Assembly (NCBI GenBank): GCA_016098155.1
Contig: JAAAJB010000646.1
Coordinates: 1-19,120, forward strand
Direction: 5' to 3'
DNA from: Actinomortierella ambigua
Lineage: Eukaryota > Mortierellomycota > Mortierellomycetes > Mortierellales > Mortierellaceae
DNA: 19,120 nucleotides
The notes under the pieces were generated by a model. It was given only the letters and a program-made list of their open reading frames with translations, did no database searches and was not told where the DNA came from. Made by a program: the position numbers and the translations under genes. This document shows, piece after piece, positions 9,185-17,407 of the stretch (position 1 is its first letter; each line of letters opens with the position of its first letter).

Positions 9185-10755
9185 ATGCTCTTTTGTAGTT
9201 ACATTCGCGAATGACAAACTAGTCAGTGAGATATTAATCTCAGATATAAACTCGCCTATGTATCCGATCATGCTGCCCTCAAAGACACTTGTTGTAAATC
9301 TAATCGACAGAGGTTGGCCTGACAAGAATTGCATTTGATTAGTCGGGTAGAGGACGGGTTTCTCATTTAGGGTCTTCTTAGTGAGTGCAGAGAAGCAGTA
9401 TGTGGGAACATATCGCCAGGATCACGACAAGTACACGAGAATCCGGCTACTGTTCTTGTGGATAAGATTGGTCCTGCTCTCTGGACATTGCATTCATATG
9501 TGCCGCTGACACTAATGGTCTTGACACCGCTATTGACTAAACGACGAGATCGTGCCAGCTATACACGCTAGAAACGCGAAGAACAGGTACTTGAAGACCT
9601 ATTCTTGTTCACCACCACTGCCAGCATTGTCCTGGAATGCTGTTGTGTGTTTGCGAAACTTTTTCCCGCCTCGAATATAGAAGCATTGTATTGGGGACCC
9701 AATACTTGTCTCCGCAGGGCCAAAAAGATGGGTGCGGCAATCCATTTCGTCTCCTAAAGCCACGCAACGTCCAATGCATTTCTGGCTAATGGCGTGTTTT
9801 GCTCCTTTCGGGAACACTCTATTCTCGTTCTTGAGGTTACTCGGAGCCTCCGCCAGTCTCTGGAAGGGTAAAAATCACTCTCCATTCTCTCTCGGCCCGC
9901 CCCTCTTCCCCTGCAAACGAACTCCAGGTACGAGTACTTTATTGTAGCGACGAGTCTTCATCAAGTGATCCACACATCGCTGTGAATCCATCCCTTACAT
10001 CCATAAGTATACCGTTTTCTCGATCATGTGCCATGTATAGGAGGCTCAGAGGAGCGACGGAGCGGACTCCCTTCCATTGTCTGGCCTTTTACAAGATAAA
10101 GGTCGGTAAAGAGCATCGGGTTTGAGATTACGTGCCAACACCACACACTTTTCATTCTCCCATTCGTCTCTTACAGAGCGCTTTTATTCCTGGCCTCCCC
10201 CTCCCCACCTCCCAGGTAAAGGGGGGATTTTTTTCTCTCTGTTCGCGCGTCAAATATTAACCCCCTCCCCCTCCCGTAGGACTAGCTTTGCTGGATACTC
10301 TCATCCCAGCCCATCTTAATGATGCTTTCTGTGATCGAACGTGATGGTTCGAATAGGTAAGTGTTGAGTTGGTTCCTTATTATGTTAATTGAGTCGAGTA
10401 ACATGTTGAGAGCCCCAAAAAACAATTTACCCAAGTACCAATCACCTCAATGATGACAATAATACCAACAAGTACTCTCTTAATGTTCCATTGCCGATGG
10501 AATCGTAGCACGGGCAGACGACTTGCGTACAGCCATCGCCTTTCTTCTTCAACCATCAAGTTCTGTCGGGAGCTTATGTCACAAGAAGTTCAACACCCAG
10601 TAGTGGGTTCCTCTTTGGATGTGCTAATTTGTTCGCGAATTCTGTTCCGTCCTATGGGCAAAATAGGCTGTGAACTTGACTCGACCTGAATTTTTCTTGG
10701 TATTAGTGCAATCAGGAATCCCTGTGCCACTCTCAAGTCTGGCACCTCAGTGTCC
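9185..10755. other. Long intergenic region
   Basis: About 1.5 kb with only short frames of no recognisable content (for example 9599-9817 minus and 9732-9947 plus). It includes the 3' flank of the secreted-protein gene and, at its right end, the promoter of the six-cysteine peptide gene. I see no repeat, RNA gene or transposon signature. Confidence 0.45.
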
Positions 10756-10762
10756 GGCTTCC

Positions 10763-10768
10763 TATAAG
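10763..10768 (+). promoter_or_regulatory. TATA-like element of the six-cysteine peptide gene
   Basis: CCTATAAGAC lies about 130 nt upstream of the ATG and is followed by a pyrimidine-rich leader free of stable coding frames. Start of transcription is expected near 10793. This segment is absent upstream of the second and third copies. Confidence 0.6.
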
Positions 10769-10895
10769 ACCCCATCATGTTCGCCTCGTTCTGCTGCTTC
10801 TTTACCACTTTACACCCTTTCCATCTCATCAGATCATCCGTCTGAACAAAAAAACACATATCATCCCCTTCGTTACAAGCGCCTTTATCATCAAC

Positions 10896-11258
10896 ATGGT
10901 GAGTTTCCTTCCCATCGTGACCAAAACAGGTCGTTCCTGTTAGCTTTTAACCAATCGCCAGTCTGCTCAATCGCTTTCGCACAACGTCTCTCATTGAAAT
11001 ATACCCCCACTCTAGAAACGATCCACCTTCGCATTCGTCGTACTCGCATTGGGTCTTGTCTCTCTGGGCCATGCCAACGAACTTTCGCGACGAGAAGTCG
11101 TTGATCCCAAAAAGAGCCCTTGCTATCCCAAGTACAACGAATGCAGGAGTGCAAAGGGGGCAAACATGTCCACTTGCGCCTCGAATTTCGCTGGCTGCTT
11201 GGGATGCAATCCATTTGGTAAAGATGGGTCCCTGGTTGGATGTCAGCCAGCTGCTTGA
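10896..11258 (+). CDS. Six-cysteine secreted peptide, 81 aa, with an ATG-only first exon
   Basis: Exon 1 contributes only the start codon (10896-10898), followed at once by donor GTGAGT. The 117-nt intron 10899-11015 ends in CTCTAG, and exon 2 is 11016-11258 (80 codons plus TGA). The product starts MKRSTFAFVVLALGLVSLGHA, a signal peptide of about 21 residues. NELSRR follows, with a dibasic RR that a Kex2-type protease could cut. The mature peptide has six cysteines with spacing C-x6-C-x10-C-x6-C-x2-C-x11-C, so three disulfides are likely; it is Gly/Asn/Lys-rich. No homologous family is recognised. This is the only copy of the triplicated gene that keeps the promoter and the ATG exon. Without the intron model the longest plus-strand frame here has no ATG start, which strongly favours the spliced structure. 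Confidence 0.82.
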
Positions 11259-12202
11259 AGCGAATAAAAGTAATTCGAGTGCGTTCGGACTGAATGAGGA
11301 CCAATGAGGTTGCGAGAACACTTTAGAACTATCCATCGCACAGAGACGATAGGCCCCCCTTTTTCCATGCCCGCCGTCAATCTGCTCGTTCTAACGCTCC
11401 TTGCGTGGTTATACGATGGCACGTACACTTTGCCCCCTTCTAGTGTCGCGTTGGGAATCCATTCTTTCTTTCTCAGCCCTTCTGTGTTTGTAGTCGTAAG
11501 GTGGGCATTCTGCGAGGTGTGTGTAAGGCGATTCAACCAATTAGTATAGAGGGAGGGGTTTGGGATCACCACAAAATATGTCCAGCCCACCTTTTCATGC
11601 TCTGTACGCTGTTGTGTAATTTAAGCTATCATGGAGGTTTTCAATTTAATGTTAAGCTGGGGAAGAGTGCCCCCCCCCATGGACATGGGTGATTCACTCA
11701 CAAAACAGATACTCCGGAAAACGATATAACATATGAAAATGGCCACCCTCCGATCGACGACGGGAGAGGCTCTGAATTCGTCTCTTTTTTTTGGGACTCT
11801 TACTTCTCCATGCCCTTTCTGTCAGGGTGCTCGTTCACCGATCGCGGGAGCACTAGCATTGCTCCATCGGACCTAGGTGATGTCCTTTACAACTCAATCT
11901 CTATTAACACTTGTTGCAAGTCCGGTCACTGTAGGGCCGCTGAAGCTCTCGCCATGGCGGGCCAGGGCTATCCAGCTTTGAACTTGTCGATCTGGCATGA
12001 CAAGTTCAAAGACCTTTCCCCATGACAGAGGCAGGTATAGAGATTACGTTGAAGGGTGGTGGTCAAGGTGGATGTAGAAGTGTATTCAGGTTGCTAGAGA
12101 AGCATCTACACTTGAGAGGGAGCCACGAAGTATTTAATACAAATACAACGCAGTGACGTTCGATACTCAAACGGGGGTGGGAGGGGAGAGGATTCTTAGG
12201 AC
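11259..12202. other. Convergent intergenic DNA of unit 1
   Basis: 3' flanks of the two convergent secreted genes. It corresponds to 14280-15425 in unit 2, with shared blocks such as GATCGACGACGGGA (11754-11767 here, about 14980 there) and CTTCTCCATGCCCTTTCTGT. The T run here is about 8 nt against 25 nt in unit 2. No gene is seen. Confidence 0.6.
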
Positions 12203-12622
12203 CTAGTAGCGATCCTGACATCCTTGGAGCCTAGAGAGGGGTCGCAATGTTTGCCACTTTCCTGACCCAGTCACGCGGGATTTTGGATGCACTGGTATGT
12301 CAAGAGGACCGGAGATCGTGGGACCATTTTGAAGTTTTAGCTGGAAATCAGTGGCTCCGATAGTGCCATGGAAAATGCTACTACCAGTGAGCTGACCCAC
12401 GCTGTCATATGTCAATAACGCAGCCGAGCTGTGGAAATTTGGGAGAGGTGTAGGGAGGCTTCCATCAAGGCGGTACTGGATTCTGTCGATTACGAAAATG
12501 GCTGCGAATCTCGCTCCCCCAGGCGTAGGTCGGACATATCCAAGGGCCGTCCCAGCTTGCACCACAGCTGGCGATAGCAAAGCAGCTACAATAGACAGGC
12601 AGGAAATGGTGTTGAAGCGCAT
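12203..12622 (-). CDS. Secreted protein of the array, copy 1, 139 aa
   Basis: Starts MRFNTISCLSIVAALL with a signal peptide of 23 residues ending VVQA, then a 116-residue mature protein. The ATG lies 2 nt after a 5'UTR intron acceptor (CGTCAG). The mature part is rich in short beta-like segments (FAAIFVIDRIQYRLDG, ATDFQLKLQNGPTISG) and ends LQGCQDRY, with one mature Cys at 135; it therefore cannot form an intramolecular disulfide. I recognise no family. The paralogue at 15426-15851 shares the signal peptide, the FQLKLQNGPTISG core and the tail, but differs elsewhere. It is convergent with the six-cysteine gene. If the intron were retained, an in-frame ATG at 12694 would add 24 residues and bury the signal peptide. 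Confidence 0.85.
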   Translation of the reverse strand: MRFNTISCLSIVAALLSPAVVQAGTALGYVRPTPGGARFAAIFVIDRIQYRLDGSLPTPLPNFHSSAALLTYDSVGQLTGSSIFHGTIGATDFQLKLQNGPTISGPLDIPVHPKSRVTGSGKWQTLRPLSRLQGCQDRY

Positions 12623-12624
12623 GG

Positions 12625-12756
12625 CTGACGTGATAAGCGTGTAAAGAGACGATGTTTGGTAGTGCGTTAGTCCTCGAGCACGAGAGTTTGGCATACAAGT
12701 AATCAGAATGCTTCACATATAGAAGAAACGAGTGAAAGAGGGATATTATTGCTTAC
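12625..12756 (-). other. 5'UTR intron of secreted protein copy 1
   Basis: Donor GTAAGC at 12756, perfect branch site CTAAC (in GGACTAACGC), acceptor CGTCAG ending at 12625; 132 nt. The acceptor is 2 nt from the start codon. Unit 2 keeps the same donor, branch and acceptor. Confidence 0.78.
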
Positions 12757-12809
12757 TTTGTTCGTGAGGTGGGATAGAGTTCTGATTAAAACGCGGAAGA
12801 AATAGATCC

Positions 12810-12817
12810 TTTATATA
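12810..12817 (-). promoter_or_regulatory. TATA box of secreted protein copy 1
   Basis: TATATAAA on the minus strand, about 55 nt upstream of the 5'UTR intron donor, leaving a short leader. The same element occurs in unit 2. Confidence 0.75.
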
Positions 12818-13940
12818 CAAAATGGGTGACTTCACAAACAATAGTAAAGTAGCGAGAGTGTACGCTGGGATAAGTGAAAGCCCAGTTCTCAGCCTTAGTA
12901 TTCCTGCCTCGTTCCCACCAAAACCCCTTCTCGAATTTGGTTCCTGCGCCCGCAGTCGTTACCCCTGCTCTCCTGGCATTCCAATAGCCACTACCCTCAG
13001 GTCTGTTTTTTCTACTTTGTTCATGTCTATCCAGAAACCAAAGGGTTGTTGGTAATGCTCGAGGATATGTATTGAAAGAAAACCACATTTATGCATTCGC
13101 ATGAAAACGAGATGTCGAGGACCACCCCATCATTCGTCTCCCTCAGCTCTGTGATAGCCGTGGGATTTTTAAGAAATCTTGACACGGGGTCTGTTGTTTA
13201 CCTCACGCTTTCAAGTCCAAGCCCCTGCTTGCTTTGTTTGCAATTGTACGACTTGGTTTTCTTCCGTCGCATCGTGCTCTTATCGCTCCGTAAACCCTTC
13301 TTGACTTTGGATGGGTCACATAAACATCACTTCGCGTGCATGCTTTCACTAGGTTACACGCATAGCAACAGATTGTCCCTAAGAAAAGTCAGATATGAGG
13401 ACTATACATACGCTTTTGGATTACATGTACAGTTCTATTGACTTCTATCTGTTAAAGATGTGTCTCGCAAGCACGCCACGCTAGTATCCGCGCAGGATTA
13501 TTGAAGAAAGGGGACGATTCTGTCATGCTAAGCGGCCCTCCACATTTAAGATGGATGTGCCACATACCAGACAAACACGTAAACCAAACTAAGCATCACC
13601 CAGCCACTGAATCACTGAAGACATGTCCAGAGTTCCAAAAGCTTGATTTTCACTTTCGCTCTTCCCACGCGGTGCAAGGCGGTTTGTAAACAACGCACTT
13701 TTCTAAGGGACTCTGAATGTCAATTTGCACCGTCTTGATATAATACCCTTCCTCTCACTCTAACTCAACCTTTTGTGTCACATAACCACGATTAGCACAG
13801 TCTTGCGTGCTTTCCGTTGTATAGTGGTGACATTCATGCATAGGGTGATCGGTTTAGCAATCTTACTTTCCACATGGCTTAGTATATCCTGCAGGATAGG
13901 GTAATGAGTGGCTCCCTCTGACTCCCCACGCACCCTCTCT
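12818..13940. other. Spacer between unit 1 and unit 2
   Basis: No supported gene. It is duplicated as about 16310-17407 in unit 2. Shared landmarks are GGCCTTAG/AGCCTTAG, ATCATTCGTCTCCCTCAG, TAAGAAAAGTCAGATA, GCTAAGCGGCC and GTATAGTGGTGACATTCA. Open frames here (13091-13441 plus) are not kept in frame in the other copy, so they are unlikely to be coding. Confidence 0.6.
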
Positions 13941-13961
13941 CCTTGAATACTCCCAGTCTAG

Positions 13962-14279
13962 AAACCATCTACCTTCACATTCGTAATCGCATTGGGTCTT
14001 GCCTCTCTCGCCATGTCACCAGTCACTGGCGAGACGAAGCTCGAGTCCTGCCTCGAGAGATCCAGTACGTCTGCGGAGATCAAGGCATGACACGCCAACG
14101 AACTTTCGCGACGAGAAGTCGAGGATCCCAGACAGAGCCCTTGTTATGCCGAATACAACAAATGCAGGAGTGCACCGAGGGCAAACATGTCAACTTGCGC
14201 CTCGAATTTCGCTGGCTGCTTGGGATGTAATCCATTTGGTAAAGATGGGTCCCTGGTTGGATGTCAGCCAGCTGCTTGA
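13962..14279 (+). pseudogene. Six-cysteine peptide copy 2, promoterless and interrupted
   Basis: Corresponds to exon 2 of the copy at 11016-11258 and begins right after a CTAG acceptor. No ATG exon with a GT donor is found upstream, because the duplicated block begins inside the intron. Relative to copy 1 it carries 75 extra nt (exactly 25 codons) after the signal peptide region, including an in-frame TGA at 14088-14090. After that stop the frame resumes and the mature domain is almost unchanged: all six cysteines are present and the last 32 residues are identical to copy 1. The high conservation suggests recent loss. A different 13943-14230 frame is a shadow. Confidence 0.75.
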
Positions 14280-15011
14280 AGCGAATAAAGCAATTCGAGT
14301 GCGTTCGGACTGAATAGGACCAAAAAGATTGCGAGAAAACTTTAAAACTATCAGGCTATTTTCAATCGCACAGAGATGACAGGCCCTTTTTTTTCCATGC
14401 CCGTCGTCAATCTGCGCTCCTTGTGTGGTCATACGTTAGCATGCACATTTCGCCCCTTTTTCTAGTGGGCATCCATTGTTTCTTTCGCACCCCTTCTCTG
14501 TTTGTAGTCTGTGCATATTCCCATGCCTTTGTTCGTTCCCTTATCGCTTCTCATGTGTACTGTTTACTCATTAGTATGCGTGCCTGAACACGTTCCTCTG
14601 AAATTTTTTGCAGGCAATGGACGTATCCGTTATTTTTTTCCCATGGTCAGAAGTGACAGAGCGACAGAGAAAATTTTGGTGTGAGGTGCAAGAAAGTAGT
14701 CTTGACGTGAGTATGCAAGGTGTGTGTAAGGCAATCTAACCAAAGCTGAAGAGTTGCAATCATTAGTATCGAGGAGGGATTGGGGCCTCCACAAAAGACA
14801 AGTCCAGCTCACATTTTTTCATACTGCACGCTTTTGTGTAATTTAAGCCATTGGAGGTTCTCAAAATGACATAAAAATATCTCTACGCGGAGAACAACGC
14901 AACATCTGTGCGAGGGGAGGACTATGTCTCAACACACCCGCCTCTTTCCCCCTGCCGACAGCAATGGTCACCTTCCGATCGACGACGGGACAGGCTATGA
15001 ATTCGTCTCTC

Positions 15012-15043
<32 letters not shown>

Positions 15044-15425
15044 ATATAATTCCTTTTTTTTATCTACTTTTTGGGGGCTCTCACTTCTCCATGCCCTTTC
15101 TGTCAGAATGCCCGTTCACCGATCGTAGGAGCACTTGCATTGCAAGTACCCGACCACTTTGGGCTGCTGGAGCTCTTGCAATGACGACCCTGAGCTGTCC
15201 AGTTGTAAACTTGTCGAGAATTAAGTCTGGCAGGACAAGGTCAAAGACATTTCCCAATGACAGAGGCAGGTATAGAGGTTACGTTAAAGGGTGGTGATCA
15301 GGGTGGATATAGAAGTGTATTCAGGTTGCTAGGGAAGCATCTACATTTGAGAGCCACGAAGTAGTCAAAATAAATACAACGCAGTGACGTTCGATACTCA
15401 AACAAGGGGTGGGGATTCTTAGGAC
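14280..15425. other. Convergent intergenic DNA of unit 2
   Basis: Counterpart of 11259-12202, about 200 bp longer. It contains the 25-T homopolymer at 15012-15036 and no supported gene. Confidence 0.6.
15012..15044. repeat. T25-A8 homopolymer tract
   Basis: Twenty-five T followed by eight A. The equivalent place in unit 1 (about 11783-11791) has only about eight T, so the tract grew after duplication, or it marks a small poly(A)-type insertion. Confidence 0.85.
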
Positions 15426-15851
15426 CTAGTAGCGATCTTGACAACCTTGGAGCCGAAGAGGGGTCGTAATCTGCGAACTACCCCACCTTCCTCTCCCAGA
15501 AACAGCCGATTTCTGATCCACTGGCTCGTCAAGACGACCAGAGATCGTCGGACCATTTTGAAGCTTTAGCTGGAAATCAGTGAATCCAATAGTGCCTTGG
15601 AAATCGCGAGCACCAAAGAGCTGCTTCAAGCTGTCATATTTCAATTGCGCCCTCGAGCTTCCGAAGCCTGGGACAGGTCGAGAGAGGTTTCCACTGATGT
15701 AGTACCAGATGTCGTCGATTACGAACGTGGCTACGAACGTCACTCCTCCAGGAGCAGATCGAACAGATCCATAGACCGTCTCAGCTTGCACTATAGCTGG
15801 CGATAGCAAAGCAGCTGCAAGAGACAGATAGGAAATGGTGTTGAAGCGCAT
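15426..15851 (-). CDS. Secreted protein of the array, copy 2, 141 aa
   Basis: Paralogue of 12203-12622 in the same position of unit 2. The signal peptide MRFNTISYLSLAAALL...VQA is nearly unchanged, but the mature protein differs at many sites: ETVYGSVRSAPGG against GTALGYVRPTPGG at its start, and NLSRPVPGFGSS against SLPTPLPNFHSS. The core FQLKLQNGPTISG and tail LQGCQDRY are identical. Frame, start and stop are intact and all indels keep the frame, so it is probably functional. TATA box, branch site CTAAC and acceptor are conserved. The family is unknown to me. Open frame continues upstream through the intron to 16094, but the true start is the ATG after CGTCAG. Confidence 0.85.
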   Translation of the reverse strand: MRFNTISYLSLAAALLSPAIVQAETVYGSVRSAPGGVTFVATFVIDDIWYYISGNLSRPVPGFGSSRAQLKYDSLKQLFGARDFQGTIGFTDFQLKLQNGPTISGRLDEPVDQKSAVSGRGRWGSSQITTPLRLQGCQDRY

Positions 15852-15853
15852 GG

Positions 15854-15991
15854 CTGACGTGATAAGCGTGTAAAGAGACAATGTTTGGTAGTGTGTTAGT
15901 CCTCGAGCGCGAGGGTTTGGCATACAAGTAGAATGCTTCACATAAAGAAGAAACGGGAGTAGGAAGGTGAGAGTAGGGTATTGCTGCTTAC
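15854..15991 (-). other. 5'UTR intron of secreted protein copy 2
   Basis: Donor GTAAGC at 15991, branch CTAAC, acceptor CGTCAG ending at 15854; 138 nt. It again ends 2 nt before the ATG. The 3' half is almost identical to unit 1 and includes the same in-frame MPN(S/P)RARGLTHYQT reading. Confidence 0.78.
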
Positions 15992-16044
15992 TTTGTTCGT
16001 GGGGTGGGATAGAGTTCTGATTAACACACAGAAGGAAGAGATCC

Positions 16045-16052
16045 TTTATATA
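16045..16052 (-). promoter_or_regulatory. TATA box of secreted protein copy 2
   Basis: TATATAAA on the minus strand, same distance to the 5'UTR intron as in unit 1. The retrocopy insertion begins only about 9 bp upstream of it, so sequence upstream of the promoter core has been displaced. Confidence 0.75.
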
Positions 16053-16060
16053 CAAAAATG

Positions 16061-16074
16061 GGTAGCTCTTCGAA
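16061..16074. repeat. Target-site duplication, left copy
   Basis: GGTAGCTCTTCGAA, identical to 16295-16308, directly abutting the poly(T) end of the insertion. Confidence 0.88.
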
Positions 16075-16294
16075 TTTTTTTTTCTAGTGTACAAATTTAT
16101 TGAGGCTTAGTCGCCTGGTCTAATTTCAGTTTGTTCTGGGCAATAGTGAGGGAAATTTGTTTTTCTAAATATTTGAGAAGATCCATGGGTCCGAAGAGTT
16201 TGTTCTGGTACACCGCGTATCGGTACATCTTCACGCCCAAGATACCGCAGGCAATGAGTTGAGTGTACGAGAGGAGATCCGGTTCGCGGGGGGT
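16075..16294 (-). pseudogene. 5'-truncated processed retrocopy of a cellular mRNA
   Basis: A 220-bp insertion absent from unit 1. Read on the minus strand it is open from its first base and ends ...KLKLDQATKPQ then TAA at 16097. AATAAA overlaps that stop (16101-16096), and a run of nine A follows about 12 nt later (16083-16075). It is flanked by a perfect 14-bp direct repeat. These are the signs of LINE-type retrotransposition of a polyadenylated mRNA. The encoded fragment contains a hydrophobic stretch (YTQLIACGILGV) followed by a charged helix (LKYLEKQISLTIAQNKLKLD), which looks like a small organelle-membrane subunit, but I cannot name the parent gene. The longer 16474-16097 frame merely runs through the flank and is not a gene. 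Confidence 0.82.
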
Positions 16295-16308
16295 GGTAGC
16301 TCTTCGAA
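16295..16308. repeat. Target-site duplication, right copy
   Basis: Second GGTAGCTCTTCGAA. In unit 1 the matching site reads GGTGACTTCACAA (from 12824) with no insertion. Confidence 0.88.
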
Positions 16309-17407
16309 AAGTAGTAGTAGAAGCAAGAATGGATGCTCGGGTAGGTGTGGAGGCTTTGAGAAGAAAGCTGTCGGCCTTAGTATTCATCCCTTCCCCCTTA
16401 GCGGCCCATTCGCCGCTTCCCTTAGGTCTGTGTTTTCTACTTCGTTCATGTCTATCCAAAACTAGAGTGGGCAATGTTCAAGAGTAGGTGTTGTAAGAAA
16501 ACCACATTCACGCATCTACATGAAAACGGTATGTCAAGGACCACCTCATCATTCGTCTCCCTCAGTTCAACTTCTCAGTTGTGTCGCTTTTGTGATTGCC
16601 GTGGGATTTTGTTGTTACTTCACCTTTTCAAGTCCACGCCCCTGCATGCTTTGTATATTTATATGGTTGCACAACGCGGTTTTCTTCCATCGCACCACGC
16701 CATTGCCGCTCCACACCACCCCTATTGACTTTGAATGGGTCACCCAAACATCCCTTCGCGTACATACCTTCGCTAAGGTCCTTTAAGAAAAGTCAGATAG
16801 GAGGAAAGCTAGTAGACTACACCCATCTCTTTGACGATCCTCTTTTTTATCATATTTCAAGGACTACAGGCTTTTGGATTACAGGTGTAGTTACACTGAC
16901 TTCCCTCTGCGATGGACGTGTCACAAAAGCACGTCATGCAAGCATTCCTGAAGGATTGTCGGAGACAACGAGGCAATTCTGCCCTGCTAAGCGGCCTTCG
17001 TCTTGTAGGAAAGATGTGCCACATGCCAGTGTACCAGATAAACGAGCACACCACACTAAGTATCATCCAGCGACTGGATGAGGTCGTTATCCAGAATTTC
17101 AATAGTTTGATTTCGCTTTCAATTTTTCAACACACTGCGAGGCGGTTTGTAGCAATGCGCTTTCTAAGGGATTCCGAATGTTAATATACACACTGTCTAG
17201 ATATGATACCCCTCCTGTCACTCTAACTACCTTCTGTGTCAGATAACCACCATTAGCACAAGTCTTATGTGCTTTCCATTGTATAGTGGTGACATTCACG
17301 CATGGGAGGATCGGTTTAGCAATCATTCTTTCGACGTAGTTGAGTATATGTATCCTGGAGGACAGGGTAATGAGTAGCTTCCCCTGACTTCCCACGCACC
17401 CTCTCTC
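16309..17407. other. Spacer between unit 2 and unit 3
   Basis: Counterpart of about 12840-13940. Frames such as 16596-17081 plus are not shared in frame with unit 1. No gene is supported. Confidence 0.55.

Larger units (their letters stand above)
10990..13940. repeat. Tandem unit 1 of the secreted-gene array
   Basis: Starts inside intron 1 of the six-cysteine gene (CATTGAA...CTCTAG). It contains exon 2 of that gene, about 900 bp of convergent intergenic DNA, the minus-strand secreted gene and about 1.2 kb of spacer. Units 1 and 2 align by eye over nearly their whole length, with indels. Confidence 0.8.
13941..17407. repeat. Tandem unit 2 of the secreted-gene array
   Basis: Begins CCTTGAATACTCCCAG just before a former splice acceptor and repeats the gene order of unit 1. 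It is about 500 bp longer, mostly because of the 234-bp retrocopy insertion with its duplicated target, a 75-nt in-frame segment in the six-cysteine remnant, and a longer homopolymer tract. Confidence 0.8.

Noticed and set aside
8741..9334. 197-codon antisense frame over the secreted-protein gene
   Set aside because: It is a shadow of the plus-strand gene, which has TATA box, leader, signal peptide and ordered cysteines; the antisense product has no recognisable feature.
12465..12716. Alternative minus frame over the first secreted gene
   Set aside because: It overlaps the signal peptide gene in the wrong frame and is not preserved in unit 2.
13904..13906. ATG upstream of six-cysteine copy 2 as a surviving first exon
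   Set aside because: It reads ATGAGTGGC, without the GTGAGT donor that follows the ATG of copy 1, and the flanking sequence is spacer shared with unit 3 rather than the copy 1 leader.
13943..14230. 95-codon plus frame in six-cysteine copy 2
   Set aside because: It reads the exon in a different frame from the intact paralogue and destroys the cysteine pattern.
16097..16474. 125-codon minus-strand frame as a real gene
   Set aside because: Its N-terminal half is unit 2 flank plus the target-site duplication. Only the part inside 16075-16294 is retrocopy coding sequence.
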